Source: Acidobacteriaceae bacterium KBS 146
GTDB lineage: Bacteria > Acidobacteriota > Terriglobia > Terriglobales > Acidobacteriaceae
Length of the DNA stretch: 64,000 nt
NCBI GenBank assembly: GCA_000688615.1
Contig: JHVA01000001.1
Location: 1,240,001-1,304,000 of the forward strand
Reading direction: 5' to 3'
Of this stretch, positions 25,316-35,139 are shown piece after piece. Under the pieces are notes generated by a model. The model made no database searches, had not been told where the DNA came from, and saw nothing but the letters and a program-made list of their open reading frames with translations. Made by a program: the position numbers and the translations under genes. Numbering within the stretch: position 1 is the first letter of the stretch; the number at the start of each line of letters is the position of its first letter.

Positions 25316-26275
25316 ATGGGTTTGAGCTTCGAAAATACGCGGCCCCACACCACACTAAGTATCTTTCGCTGCAAACAGGGTGCGGTCGAATTGGCCGAGC
25401 GCGTGATCGGAACCTTGAACGGACTGGCCGCTACCCTGGACCCCGTACCCTCCCGGAAGGAGGACACCGATTCCTATGTCAGGCTATTTGCCTCGGAAAC
25501 GGTGGACGGTGCGGTCGCTTATGGCGCCTGGTACAGGATTGAGAAATCCCCGGCGTGGTTCAAGTCTGCGGCCGCTGGCCAGGACGACGACCCGGAGGAG
25601 GAGATGGAACTTCTCGATGTGTCGAACCATCTCGTCATCGTGGTCGCCTATCGGAGCTACGTGGCTCTCTTTGCGAGTCAGGACAACATGCGTGCACGGC
25701 TTAATGAACTCATCGAGACAGGGGTGAGTGGAGAAGAGAAGAAGGCAGTCCGAATGGATACCTCGGCTGAACGGCTCACGCGCGATGAGATCGAACAGGC
25801 ATTTGTTCGGGGAAACACGAAGAACGCCTGGCTTCAGGGGCTTCATGCTCCGACTATTCTGAAGGCCGACCGAAAGATTATGAGTGGCCCCGACCTTCGC
25901 TATGCGCTCGACCACTTTGAAGATCAGACATTCACCTACACCGCAGCGGTCAGCGAGCTCGCTTTGGATGGGGCGCCTCCTACTCCGCAGAAGCGCAAAG
26001 CGGGATACCGCGTTGGTGTCTCGCACTCGAAATACACGATTTGGACCAAACCGACCAAGAAGTTCGATCAGTTCATCGGTGAGCTGAAAGAGATAGTCTC
26101 CAGGCTGGACGGCGCCGCACCCGACCGCGGTGGGCTTCCCGAGGTGGAGCGTGCCGGCGTGCCGTTCATCGCGCATCCCGTGCAGTCCCCCGACATGACG
26201 AAGCTGGTTGACGGCTTCGACGTAGCCTATGAGCCACCGGACACATCTGATCAGGAGTCCTACGAGGCGAAGTAG
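25316..26275 (+). CDS. Unrecognised protein, candidate defence-module component A
   Basis: 319 aa, soluble, no signal peptide or membrane segment. I do not recognise a family. Features: an N-terminal alpha/beta region (TLSIFRCKQGAVELAERVIG), an acidic stretch QDDDPEEEMELLD, a strand pair NHLVIVVAYRSYVALFAS, and a middle block GNTKNAWLQGLHAPTILKAD followed by LRYALDHFEDQTFTYTAAV. The stop TAG (26273-26275) falls where another frame opens that continues without a start codon for ~50 nt into the next gene, so the two could be one protein split by a -1 frameshift. It lies between IS110/AbiJ-like debris and a DUF2235 hydrolase. Confidence 0.75.
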   Translation: MGLSFENTRPHTTLSIFRCKQGAVELAERVIGTLNGLAATLDPVPSRKEDTDSYVRLFASETVDGAVAYGAWYRIEKSPAWFKSAAAGQDDDPEEEMELLDVSNHLVIVVAYRSYVALFASQDNMRARLNELIETGVSGEEKKAVRMDTSAERLTRDEIEQAFVRGNTKNAWLQGLHAPTILKADRKIMSGPDLRYALDHFEDQTFTYTAAVSELALDGAPPTPQKRKAGYRVGVSHSKYTIWTKPTKKFDQFIGELKEIVSRLDGAAPDRGGLPEVERAGVPFIAHPVQSPDMTKLVDGFDVAYEPPDTSDQESYEAK

Positions 26276-26322
26276 TTGTCGATGAGACGCCAAGGGATCC
26301 TTGGCAAGCCTACGGAAGCTTC

Positions 26323-27492
26323 GTGGTGGACCCCGATGCTAAGGTGGTTTCGATTCGTCCGTATGAGGTACTTGCGGACGCGTTCTATAGCGACAGGCAT
26401 CTCGCCAAGCTTCGCTTCCGCCCAATCGCACGCGCAGATTTTGCGGTTGAGGTCATGGTCAGCGTCGAAGAATACATCGTTGGGAAAGACGATCCCGACA
26501 TGGTGGCGCTCGATCGCTCGCTGTCGCGGCGGAATACCTACCTGACGGTCCGCTATTCCTCCGGTCGCGTCATCCAGGGAGGAAAGCTGTTCTCTATTAG
26601 CTTCCGCGATGTGATCTTCGAGGACTGGATATGGAAGAGCTTCAAGCCGGCTCCAGATGGGCGGACCTATGACGTCGGCAAGGAGAAGCCTACCAGGAAG
26701 AATGCGAATCAGAAGGATGTTTATGCTCCCGATCAGATCGGGAAACAGGATTCGCTGTTTTGCTACGTCTGCAACAACGTCCGGGAGCTCATCGATCCCC
26801 ATGGAGACAAGGAGTGGCGTTTGCTATGCGACGACGGCTCTGGAGAACTTGCGGACTTTATCGTCCACATTCCCGCGACCAACACCGTCATCTTCATTCA
26901 CATCAAGGCATGGAAGAAGAAAGGGTCAATAAAGGCAGCGACGGATGAATCAGACGGCTCAAAGGTGGCCATTTCCGTTACTCCATTTTCCGAGGTGGTG
27001 ACACAAGCGACGAAGAACCTGCGTTTCTTCGATAGCGGCATCCTCATCAAAGGCCTCAAAGACAGGACGACAGACAGCAACCAGAGTTTGGTCTGGCAGC
27101 GGAGCGGCAAGAAGATCACCCGGGACCAATTTATTGAGGGGCTCGAGTCTGTTCCGCGTCCTAAGCACCGACGTGTGATTATTCTCCAGCCACGCATCTG
27201 GAAAGACGCCTGGGACACGTTCGTCACGGATCATGAGGCGGGGAAAGAAGGCGCCGATGTGGGGCGGATGCGGCAGCTCAGCGCTGTACTCTCGAATCAG
27301 CTGGAGGGCTTTCGCAAGCTAGAAGCCACACTGAAGGTGGTTGGCCAGGAGGATCAGACAGCCTTTAAGCCTCGCCTTCGAGCAGTTCTCCGATTCCGTA
27401 GAGGGTACGAACAGCTCTACCCCCCGCGCAGCGAATTCCTTCCCATCAGCTCAACCGCTTCACCGCCAGCTTCACCAAGCCACTATTGTTAA
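26323..27492 (+). CDS. Unrecognised protein with PD-(D/E)XK-like domain, candidate component B
   Basis: 389 aa from GTG 26323; in-frame coding-like residues (VVVDETPRDPWQAYGSF) precede it without a good start, so its N-terminus may be in the upstream gene. The middle (about residues 165-250) reads LLCDDGSGELADFIVHI, then TVIFIHIKAWKKKGS, then FSEVVTQATKNLRFFDSG. D-x-G-x-G-E-x-A-D-F followed by I-H-x-K and a Q-A-x-x-N helix is the layout of restriction-endonuclease-like domains fused to phage-defence helicases. The C-terminal part (RRVIILQPRIWKDAW) fits the same region. The last ~45 residues overlap the convergent gene and look out of frame, so the natural end may be earlier. The domain call is by eye. 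Confidence 0.65.
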   Translation: MVDPDAKVVSIRPYEVLADAFYSDRHLAKLRFRPIARADFAVEVMVSVEEYIVGKDDPDMVALDRSLSRRNTYLTVRYSSGRVIQGGKLFSISFRDVIFEDWIWKSFKPAPDGRTYDVGKEKPTRKNANQKDVYAPDQIGKQDSLFCYVCNNVRELIDPHGDKEWRLLCDDGSGELADFIVHIPATNTVIFIHIKAWKKKGSIKAATDESDGSKVAISVTPFSEVVTQATKNLRFFDSGILIKGLKDRTTDSNQSLVWQRSGKKITRDQFIEGLESVPRPKHRRVIILQPRIWKDAWDTFVTDHEAGKEGADVGRMRQLSAVLSNQLEGFRKLEATLKVVGQEDQTAFKPRLRAVLRFRRGYEQLYPPRSEFLPISSTASPPASPSHYC

Positions 27493-29005
27493 AGTAGAAC
27501 CACCACAAGTCATTTGCGAAGCAGTACAGCTTCCCATCCTCCGTGGCCGTGTAGGTCGTCGGTCCCGCACCAAGGGCAAACGCCTTGCGATCGTCCATCG
27601 ACAGCGCTCCCATCAGCAAGAACCAGTTCAGCTTCGGGTCCCGCCTGAACCGCGCCGTCAGCCGATGCTTCAATAGGTTGCTCGTATACCCGTTGGCATC
27701 GCTTTTGATGGTCGCGTCATACCACTTCCCATCCGCCGTGAGCGTATAGCTTTCGCCCTCCAGCATTTTCAGGGCAGTATCGTTCCAACGCAGCAACGCG
27801 AAGATCCCAAACTCCACCGTATCGCCCACGCTCAGCCTGATCTCTTCGGAGTCCGTCTCGTGATCTGGGGCTGTCATATAACTCGCTGGCAGGTTCGGAG
27901 CCGTGTACTCTATCAGAGCCGACTTCCTCTTCAGCACGCTCTCATGGATCGTCGCTCCCTCCGGCACCACGCGACGCCGGAACAGGTTTGCCCGCACAAA
28001 CCCCTTGTAGACCGTCGGCTTCACACATGGCGCCGAAACCAGCCGCTTCACGGCCTTCGGCCAAAACTCCGCCATACCCCACCAGAATCCATGCAGAGAC
28101 TTATGCAGCATCGCCGTGGATCGCGCCCTCGCGTGATAAACGCCCCCGCCCAGTAGCGCCCATTTCTGACCTGGGATCAGCTTCAATCCAGCAGCCTGCG
28201 CCTCCTTCAGCATCCAACGCAGCGTAATATTTGCCAAGCCTGCTTCCGCCTCGGCGTAGCTGCCGCCCACATCCGAGTGCACACCCGCGAACCAAACTTG
28301 CGTCAAATCCCTCGGCGGGTCTCCGGGGCACTGCATCCCATCCACCAGATTCTGTCGAAAGAATGAACGTCGCTCATCGAGCGACACTGCATGACGTACC
28401 ACATCGACCTGGCCTAGTTTCGCCGTGTACGGCATCGAGCCTTTCTTCAAACCACTCAGGTCTAGGAACCATCCAACGGAACTCACCGTGTCCCACAGCC
28501 CCGCGAAGTGCGGCTTGCAATCCACACTGAACGCAGACTTGAAGCCTTTTGCGATGTAGAACTTGCTCGGCACGCCGCGCACAGCGTCGAAACGACCTTC
28601 CCGTCTCTTAAACAACCGCATTGCGTAGGGAATCTGCCCCTCATTGCCAGGCCGGAGCAATCCGCACATCTCCAGTAGCCCACACAGAGCCCGCGCCGTA
28701 TACGCCCCCCGACTGAATCCGAACACAAACACCTGATCACCCGGTTGGTAGTTCTGCATCAGGAAGCCATACGCATCCGCAATGTTCTCTGAAAGCCCGT
28801 AGCCGAAGCCCAACCCGAGCCATTTCGTCCACGTCTTGCCTACGGCAGTCAGCGCATGCTGCGCCCCCATCGTCCCCACGCCAGGGTGGTAGTACACCAC
28901 CTGTTGCGCGCTTTGCTCCATCGCGCGATACAGCTTAACTACATTTGAGTTCGCGTCACAATATTCGTTGCCGGTGCCGTCACAGCAAATCACGATATTC
29001 CGCAT
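27446..29005 (-). CDS. DUF2235 alpha/beta hydrolase (Tle1-like phospholipase domain)
   Basis: 519 aa. N-terminal DUF2235: RNIVICCDGTGNEYCDANSN, YYHPGVGTMGAQ, IADAYGFLMQNYQPGDQVFV and nucleophile elbow GFSRGAYTARAL (G-x-S-x-G), with later FAGVHSDVGGSY carrying the Asp/His region. This domain is shared with Tle1 type VI lipase effectors and stand-alone enzymes. The C-terminal ~200 residues (VGDTVEFGIFALLRWNDTAL onward) are an accessory strand-rich region. ATG 29005 with AGGAG 5 nt upstream is chosen over GTG 29035. No type VI genes are nearby. Its 3' end overlaps the tail of the convergent gene by 47 nt. Confidence 0.88.
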   Translation of the reverse strand: MRNIVICCDGTGNEYCDANSNVVKLYRAMEQSAQQVVYYHPGVGTMGAQHALTAVGKTWTKWLGLGFGYGLSENIADAYGFLMQNYQPGDQVFVFGFSRGAYTARALCGLLEMCGLLRPGNEGQIPYAMRLFKRREGRFDAVRGVPSKFYIAKGFKSAFSVDCKPHFAGLWDTVSSVGWFLDLSGLKKGSMPYTAKLGQVDVVRHAVSLDERRSFFRQNLVDGMQCPGDPPRDLTQVWFAGVHSDVGGSYAEAEAGLANITLRWMLKEAQAAGLKLIPGQKWALLGGGVYHARARSTAMLHKSLHGFWWGMAEFWPKAVKRLVSAPCVKPTVYKGFVRANLFRRRVVPEGATIHESVLKRKSALIEYTAPNLPASYMTAPDHETDSEEIRLSVGDTVEFGIFALLRWNDTALKMLEGESYTLTADGKWYDATIKSDANGYTSNLLKHRLTARFRRDPKLNWFLLMGALSMDDRKAFALGAGPTTYTATEDGKLYCFANDLWWFYFNNSGLVKLAVKRLS

Positions 29006-29427
29006 AGTTTCTCCTGATAGCTCTACTGGATTCACTTGACCCGGAGACCGTTATCCTAATTCCGAAAGGCCGTCGCAGACAGATAAATTGACCTTGGCGG
29101 GTGGCGACCCATATATCCAGGTGGCCCATCCGCGACAGCCCTTGGTCAGGGGGTGGTACGAAGCCCAAAACACTACGTCCCGGCAATCGGTTCCCCTGAA
29201 GACGGCAAGTGGCGGCCTACCGAGTCGGTTTATTCTGGACTGGCGACTTCAGGCCAATGCACTCATTGAAGATCCCACTGATGATAGATATTCACACAGC
29301 GGAGAGCAGCTGTTACCGATTCGGTTTCCACTGAACTAGGCCGATTGGACTGTCAGAAGCAACCAGCCAATTCCCTTCCCCGCTCCCTAAGCGATCTCGT
29401 CGTCTCAATAGATTGTTGTTATGCGCG
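29006..29427. other. Intergenic, no gene seen
   Basis: About 420 bp between the DUF2235 gene start and repeat copy 2; no reading frame supported. Confidence 0.4.
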
Positions 29428-29680
29428 CGGACACTTTATCCGCTGCGCACTCCGTAATCGAGCGCATGTAGGGGCAATCTATATATAGATGGCTGCGCCC
29501 AAGCCATCCTTCGAAAACCGTAAAGTATTGAAAATAAATGAGATGCAGCGTACCGTATTTGTACCGGAGGATCGGCTTCCGACACCTCCCTCCCCTGCAA
29601 CATATTGCAAACAAATAGGTTAGATGGTGCCGGGAGGGGGAATCGAACCCCCATGGAGTTGCCTCCGACGGATTTTGAGT
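29428..29680 (-). repeat. tRNA-Leu-associated ~255-bp repeat, copy 2
   Basis: Same landmark order as copies 1 and 3: CGGACNCTTTATCCGCTGCG at the left edge, CCGTAATCGAGCG, ATTGAAAATAA, a TACC...TTTGTACC pair (29551-29565), then the tRNA-Leu 3' half. A second, better preserved TGTACC pair lies just outside (29801-29819) on the other side of the tRNA fragment, suggesting a nested or partly deleted second insertion here. Confidence 0.75.
29625..29680 (-). pseudogene. tRNA-Leu 3' half (attachment-site fragment)
   Basis: 56 bp reading on the minus strand from the anticodon loop (ACTCAAAATC, CAA) through variable arm GGAG-GCAA-CTCC and T-loop TTCGATT to CCA. Essentially identical to the fragment at 45674-45729 and more diverged from that at 6228-6283. 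No 5' half is present. Confidence 0.82.
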
Positions 29681-30858
29681 TGCTTGTGATTGCTATAAGT
29701 ATATGAAAACTAAGCGTAATCGAGGATAACTTCAAAACATGTAAGTGCCTGCTAGCAAACAGTTTATGCAATTTGACCGTAATCAAGCCAAACTGGTGAC
29801 TGTACCTGAATTTGTACCCGCTATTCGTAGCAAATTTGGTTACAAATGGTGCGATCCGTCGCTTTCTTCACCTCTCAGATTACTCGTCAATGAATGCATT
29901 ATCGATTTATCGCTCAGCGTCTACAGATGTACAGTCTGTCCAAAACTACCCAAGCAGCAACTCCTAGGTTGGGAATTTGCAGGGCACTGATTGAGTCCCT
30001 ATGAACCCGCCTGTGACGCACTCAGCTGCCGCGAAATGAGCTATTAGGAACCTCCTTCAGCGTCGCTATTCACAGATATCCATCCGGCGTATGCACTATA
30101 CCGCGAACACTGCTATGCAGCAGACCTGTCTCGGGCGTCCATGGGGTGAAAAACAAAGCCAAATCATCGTTACCCAACAGGGTCCTGAGAGTAGTCGCTA
30201 TTGGAAAATAACGCACATGCACCATCACAGTTCAAATGTGTTCATTTTGAGCCCAGATCCTTAGCTGGCAAAGACAGAATTAACATCACTCGACGGCCTC
30301 TGCATAGGGACAATGACGTCCACAGTCCTTCGGAATGACCGAGTGAGCGAGCAAGGTGTTTCAGGATTGAGGAAGATAGCTCCGCGAGATCTTTCAGATG
30401 TTTCAGTCAAACGGTTATTGGTGACAATGTCTCGCTTGCTGGTCTCTTGTGTCAAGAGATCGTCAGAGCACTTACGATGATTCTATTGGCTTACTCGATC
30501 TATTTAGATGTTGGCAAGCAGCCTGATGAATACGGCGAACGCGGATGACAAATGGATTGCGAGGTCAATACAGACAGGGCATTCCATCGAATTCAGATGC
30601 GCCGCACGGAAAGCTGTTAGCCAGCTAATCTTCCCAATACATGAATCTGGTCTTTCTCGCACACTTCGACAAGTCGCTCGAAATCCGGTAGCGTGGCAGA
30701 CGACGGATTCTTTAGATTAATGGTGCCCTAGTTGGAGCATTATGCAAACAATGCCCGGATCGCCGCCACGAATTACGACGGGGAGTTTCTTCCACTTACA
30801 TCCCAATAACATCTGTACAAACAAACGAGACCATTCCAAAGAATCTCTGGTCGCACAA
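29681..30858. other. 1.2-kb stretch without a supported gene
   Basis: Holds the extra TGTACC pair at 29801-29819. Several short frames exist (for example 30261-30455 minus, 30508-30720 plus), but none has a convincing start, family pattern or codon signature. Likely decayed mobile DNA at an integration boundary. Confidence 0.45.
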
Positions 30859-31491
30859 CTATTGTGCAGCAAGAAAGCCCCGCCTCATTGCGATTAGGAC
30901 GGCATGAGTTCGATCATTGGCACAGAGTTTCGCCATCACATTCTTCATATGGCTCTTCACGGTGTCTTCTGAGATAGAAAGGCGCTCGCCAACGAGTTTG
31001 TTCGAATTGCCGGATGCGACCAAACTCAAGATCTCGATCTCGCGTGCGGTCAAATCGTCTGTCCTATAGCGCTCCGCCACGATGTTGGCAATCTTTGGCG
31101 GTATGCGACGCAGGCCTTGGTGAACTTCCCGGACAGTCCGCACAAGTTCGGTGCGGAGTGAACTCTTGAGAAGATACCCCACGGCGCCACTTGAGATTGC
31201 GCGCGCAGCTTGCACTTCACTGGAGTAGGTTGTCAGGACAATAATTCGCGCCTTCGGGAAATCCGTACGAATGATCTCCATTGCCTCGAGTCCTCCCATT
31301 CCTGGCATCTGCAGGTCCATGAGAGTCACATCCGGGGAGAGGTTTCGAAACTGCTCAACGGCCTCCCGGCCATTGAACGCAGAACCGACCAGTTCCATAT
31401 CGCTCTGGAATTGCAAGGCAAAGGAGATACCATCGTGAACCAATGGATGGTCATCTGCGCAAAGGATCCGGATTTTATCTCTGTTAACCAT
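30859..31491 (-). CDS. LuxR/NarL-family response regulator
   Basis: 210 aa. Receiver (residues ~8-120) with CADDHPLVHDG, Asp in VTLMDLQMPGMGG, Thr in IVLTTYSSE and Lys in YLLKSSLR. GerE-type HTH at ~145-205 (LTAREIEILSLVASGNSNKL, EDTVKSHMKNVMAKL). Divergent from the DoxX-like and propeller kinase genes 100-540 bp away and the likely partner of that kinase. No strong ribosome site at ATG 31491. Confidence 0.92.
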   Translation of the reverse strand: MVNRDKIRILCADDHPLVHDGISFALQFQSDMELVGSAFNGREAVEQFRNLSPDVTLMDLQMPGMGGLEAMEIIRTDFPKARIIVLTTYSSEVQAARAISSGAVGYLLKSSLRTELVRTVREVHQGLRRIPPKIANIVAERYRTDDLTAREIEILSLVASGNSNKLVGERLSISEDTVKSHMKNVMAKLCANDRTHAVLIAMRRGFLAAQ

Positions 31492-31593
31492 CGGGCCAAG
31501 AATGGAGTGTTGAGGAATCGGCTAAGCCGCGTAAATAGCGTAATACAACATGGCCGGTGAAGCGTCACTCGAAAGTATGACGTTCAGATCGAT

Positions 31594-31968
31594 TTGATTG
31601 CCCATAATCCGTGTGTGGAAAGTCTATTTCGCTATCCTCGAGGGTTTGTAGGATTTGCGCTCTTTCTCCTAAGGATCGCTGCGGGCATTCTCTTGCTTTC
31701 GAATACGTGTTTTGAAATTCTCCAGAATCCGAGTTTAGTATTACTCATTCGCCTTGTTGTTGGCGTTGGCCTCTGTTTCGGGTTCCTGACGCCGTTTCTT
31801 GGAATCATCTCGGTGGCTCTCAGCTTTTGGGCTCTGTTTTCCGGTTTGATGGGGCCTTTCTTGGTGCAATTGGCAACATTGATCCTTGGCGCAGCTATCG
31901 CTCTCCTGGGCGGCGGAGCGTACTCCATAGACGGGATTCTTTTTGGCCGACGAAGGGTGATCCGTTGA
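31594..31968 (+). CDS. Small DoxX-like integral membrane protein
   Basis: Up to 124 aa with four hydrophobic helices (FALFLLRIAAGILLLSN, LLIRLVVGVGLCFGF, IISVALSFWALFSGL, LATLILGAAIALLGGGAYSI) and the pattern LLRIAAG near the start, typical of DoxX-like proteins. The start is uncertain: TTG 31594 or GTG 31615, both without a clear ribosome site. It precedes the propeller kinase by 66 bp on the same strand and may share its transcript. Confidence 0.72.
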   Translation: MIAHNPCVESLFRYPRGFVGFALFLLRIAAGILLLSNTCFEILQNPSLVLLIRLVVGVGLCFGFLTPFLGIISVALSFWALFSGLMGPFLVQLATLILGAAIALLGGGAYSIDGILFGRRRVIR

Positions 31969-32034
31969 GATCTCCCCTTTAGCGAGCGGCAAACTGGTAA
32001 TCAGACTTTGAAGAAGCACAAATGGCGGTAGATC

Positions 32035-35000
32035 GTGTGCGTCGAGACTCAAAAATCGAGAGCAGTACCAGTGCTTGGCATTTCCATCGTGACGAGAAAG
32101 GCCTTCTTTTTCATCAAGTGGCTTACAACAGTTGTTTGTGTTGCCGGGCTGACGTCCTCAAATGCTTGCGGTAGCGACACCGACCGAAGCATCCAACAGC
32201 TCTATCACACTGCTTGGACAGCGAAAGATGGCGCTCCGACTCAGACCACTGGGATCACTAGGACGAGAGATGGATATTTATGGATCGCCAGTCATTTGGG
32301 CCTGTTCCGATTTAATGGGTTACGCTTTGAACTCTATCAACCACCGGCCGGAGTCACGTTTCCGTCCAACGACATCCTCAACGTACTTGGAACACGAACA
32401 GGCGGGTTATGGGTGTCATTCAATCCCTCAGGAGCTGTTTACATAGCAGGCAACCAGGTTCAACTCTTCGATCAACCCGGACTCGAGTTGCATTCCTTTG
32501 TTGAGGACAATGACGGCCGCGTTTGGGCAACAACCCAAGGCAGTTTGCGCTATTTCGATCTCACAACTTGGAAAGAAGTTCATGATCCGGCGCTGGAAGG
32601 GAAACGACTCTGGAACCTGTTCTGTGATCGTTCGGGAGCGCTATGGGTAGCCACCGATCAAGGCATAGCCTTGCTTCCCTATCACGGCAAATCATTTCAG
32701 ATGGTAATGCTGCACTCGAACGTACGACAAATTCAACAAGATAAAGATGGCGAGATGTGGATGGTGGATTGGTACGGTCTAATTCGTCCCATCTTCAGCA
32801 ATTCTCGTGGTGACCATCCCCGATTTCGTGGATTTGGAACACCCCACTCGGCCTTTTTCTTCGACCGAGATGGCAGTCTCTGGTTGAAGACAAGCGCGAA
32901 TGGCGTCGGCAGGATACGGGCTCCATGGGACTCTACGGCGCTACAGGGGGGGAGGACAGACCGCATGGAATGGTTCACCTCAAACGACGGCCTGACGCAC
33001 GACTCAGTCAGTGATTCGCTGGAAGACGCCGAAGGGAATATTTGGATTTCAACATTTCAAGGTCTGGACAGGTTCAGACACAGTGCTTTCGTACCGATAA
33101 GGTTGGGGCGAAGAGTGAAGGAGTTCACCATACAAGCTGCGGAAGGCGGAGACATTTGGGTCGGAAGTGCGACACCCTCTCCTCTGTTGCTCCTCAGCGG
33201 ACAAGGCGTCGCCTTCAAGGGGCCAACTACACAAGTCGCGAGTGTATGCCGCGATTCGAAGGGGATCATTTGGTGGGGAGCACATGGTGGGATATGGAAG
33301 CAAGAAGGGACACATTTTGATTTTTTTCCCCAACCAGGCGATCTCCCACGCGATTGGATATGGGAGGTGGTGGCAGATGATCAGACGGGGGGATTGTGGA
33401 TCGGCTTGGGGGACTCAGGCCTGATTTTTTTCAAAGATGGGGTCTGGTCAAAAGTGCCCAAACCAGCGAGCTTACCCCCTGGAACGCCAGATGCCACCTT
33501 TCATGAGAATGAAAAGCGCATTTGGTTTGGCTACAGGGGGAATCAAATCGCTGAGCTATCGAGCGGAAAGGTCAAGCTATATACCGCTGCGGATGGCGTG
33601 AATCTCGGTCGAGTCAGGATAATTCGAGGCGGCAAAGGTCTGCTTTGGTTTGGCGGCGAGACCGGATTGCAGGTTCTGAGGGAGGGCCGCTTCACCACCG
33701 TTCGCACGACCGGATCGGAGCCAATCGAAACGGTAACTGGAATTGTCGAAGCGTCGGACGGTTCATTGTGGTTGAACGAATTGCATGGAGTGCTTCGCAT
33801 TCCTCCATCTGACATCGATCGGATATCCAACGATCCGAATCAACCAGTCACGCCGCGGCGATTTGATGAGTTGGATGGGTTGCCTGGTGCGACTCCGATA
33901 GAATTCAGAAGCTCCACCATGGTCGAAGCCTCCGATCGGAAACTTTGGGTCGTTACAGATGGCGGAGTGGCCTGGACTGATCCCTCAAGGGAGCGCGCGA
34001 ATACATTTGAGCCTTCCGTGTTGATCACCGGTATGCATACAAGTGCCCGGGACGACTCGTATAGTAACGGAGCATCGCTGCCAGCAGGTACGACGTCCAT
34101 ACGCTTTAACTATGAGGCGCTGAGTCTTTCAATACCTGAGCGCGTGCAGTTCAAATATATCCTCATCGGAGCTAACGACGAGTGGCACGGCCCAGACAGC
34201 AGACGCGACGCAACATATAACAACCTCGCCCCCGGCCAATACCAATTCACCGTCGCAGCCAGCAATGGCGATGGAAAATGGACTCCGGCCAATGCGCGGC
34301 TCCAATTCTCGATCCTTCCTCTGTTTTATCAAACGTTGTGGTTCCGGGTGTTAGCCATCTTCCTGCTCGGCATGTTGGTCTGGATGCTTTTCCTGGTACG
34401 TCTCAGACAGTCCAACGAGCGAATTGAAGCTCAACTTGGCGAACGCCTGATGGAACGCGATCGGATCGCCCGTGAACTTCACGACACGCTTCTTCAGGGG
34501 TTTCAAATGCTCGTACTGCGATTTCAGGTGATTGCCGACACAATATCGGCCGACAATCCTACAAGACGGTTGCTGGAAGATAGCTTGTCTCGCGCTGAGT
34601 CGACCTTGGAAGAGGGACGCGATAAAGTAAGCGCTCTTCGGTCAGACGGCACGCTCAGAAAGGATCTCGCGGTAGAGCTTGCCGAATTTGGTCGCGAGTT
34701 GGCCGTTGCGAGCCGCACTACGTTTCAGATCACAGTGGAAGGTAATCCAATATCCATGCAACCCATCATTTCTGAAGAAATTCAGATGATAGCTCGCGAG
34801 GCAATTGCCAATTCCTTTCGCCACGCTGCCGCCTCTTCAATCGAATGCGTAATTCAGTTTGCACCGCAGCACTTCATATTTGTGTGCAAGGACAACGGAT
34901 GCGGTATCCCCGAGAATGTGCTGGAGACGAAAAACAAGGGCGGGCACTGGGGTCTAGTAAATATGGCGGAGCGAGCCAGGAAGATCGGCGCAGTACTTCA

Positions 35001-35118
35001 TGTCGCGCGCGACGGGACTGGTGGAACTGAGGTTCGGTTAAAGTTGAGAGCCGGCGTCGCGTACGCCAGGAATCCCCGCTCAAGGCTGGTTCGCTTGCTG
35101 AAATTCGGACGCGAATAA
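32035..35118 (+). CDS. Propeller + Y_Y_Y sensor histidine kinase
   Basis: 1027 aa, full length. N-terminal membrane/signal segment (FFFIKWLTTVVCVAGLTSS, residues ~25-45), about 14 Reg_prop-type blades with GYLWIASHLGLFRFNG and IWFGYRGN-type repeats up to ~residue 660, Y_Y_Y domain (~690-765, VQFKYILIGANDEWH, LAPGQYQFTVAASNGDG), membrane segment LWFRVLAIFLLGMLVWMLFL (~770-790), HisKA_3 with His in IARELHDTLLQGF (about residue 816), and HATPase_c (EAIANSFRHAAA, CKDNGCGIP, GHWGLVNMAERA). Starts at GTG 32035. Probable partner: the divergent LuxR regulator at 30859. A second kinase of the same design is at 1-1626. The signal is unknown, perhaps a carbohydrate or cell-envelope compound. Confidence 0.93.
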   Translation: MCVETQKSRAVPVLGISIVTRKAFFFIKWLTTVVCVAGLTSSNACGSDTDRSIQQLYHTAWTAKDGAPTQTTGITRTRDGYLWIASHLGLFRFNGLRFELYQPPAGVTFPSNDILNVLGTRTGGLWVSFNPSGAVYIAGNQVQLFDQPGLELHSFVEDNDGRVWATTQGSLRYFDLTTWKEVHDPALEGKRLWNLFCDRSGALWVATDQGIALLPYHGKSFQMVMLHSNVRQIQQDKDGEMWMVDWYGLIRPIFSNSRGDHPRFRGFGTPHSAFFFDRDGSLWLKTSANGVGRIRAPWDSTALQGGRTDRMEWFTSNDGLTHDSVSDSLEDAEGNIWISTFQGLDRFRHSAFVPIRLGRRVKEFTIQAAEGGDIWVGSATPSPLLLLSGQGVAFKGPTTQVASVCRDSKGIIWWGAHGGIWKQEGTHFDFFPQPGDLPRDWIWEVVADDQTGGLWIGLGDSGLIFFKDGVWSKVPKPASLPPGTPDATFHENEKRIWFGYRGNQIAELSSGKVKLYTAADGVNLGRVRIIRGGKGLLWFGGETGLQVLREGRFTTVRTTGSEPIETVTGIVEASDGSLWLNELHGVLRIPPSDIDRISNDPNQPVTPRRFDELDGLPGATPIEFRSSTMVEASDRKLWVVTDGGVAWTDPSRERANTFEPSVLITGMHTSARDDSYSNGASLPAGTTSIRFNYEALSLSIPERVQFKYILIGANDEWHGPDSRRDATYNNLAPGQYQFTVAASNGDGKWTPANARLQFSILPLFYQTLWFRVLAIFLLGMLVWMLFLVRLRQSNERIEAQLGERLMERDRIARELHDTLLQGFQMLVLRFQVIADTISADNPTRRLLEDSLSRAESTLEEGRDKVSALRSDGTLRKDLAVELAEFGRELAVASRTTFQITVEGNPISMQPIISEEIQMIAREAIANSFRHAAASSIECVIQFAPQHFIFVCKDNGCGIPENVLETKNKGGHWGLVNMAERARKIGAVLHVARDGTGGTEVRLKLRAGVAYARNPRSRLVRLLKFGRE

Positions 35119-35139
35119 GACAGCGCGGCCGCGCAGCCA

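Noticed and set aside
25484..26293. 269-codon minus-strand frame opposite the unrecognised gene at 25316
   Set aside because: The plus frame has the better start and continuous codon pattern; the minus product looks like low-information Arg/Leu-rich shadow sequence.
26240..26330. Programmed -1 frameshift joining the genes at 25316 and 26323
   Set aside because: No slippery heptamer is present at the stop (GCGAAGTAGT); a mutation, sequencing error or two separate genes are simpler.
29436..29786. 116-codon minus-strand frame spanning repeat copy 2
   Set aside because: It passes straight through the tRNA fragment and is not conserved in frame in copies 1 and 3.
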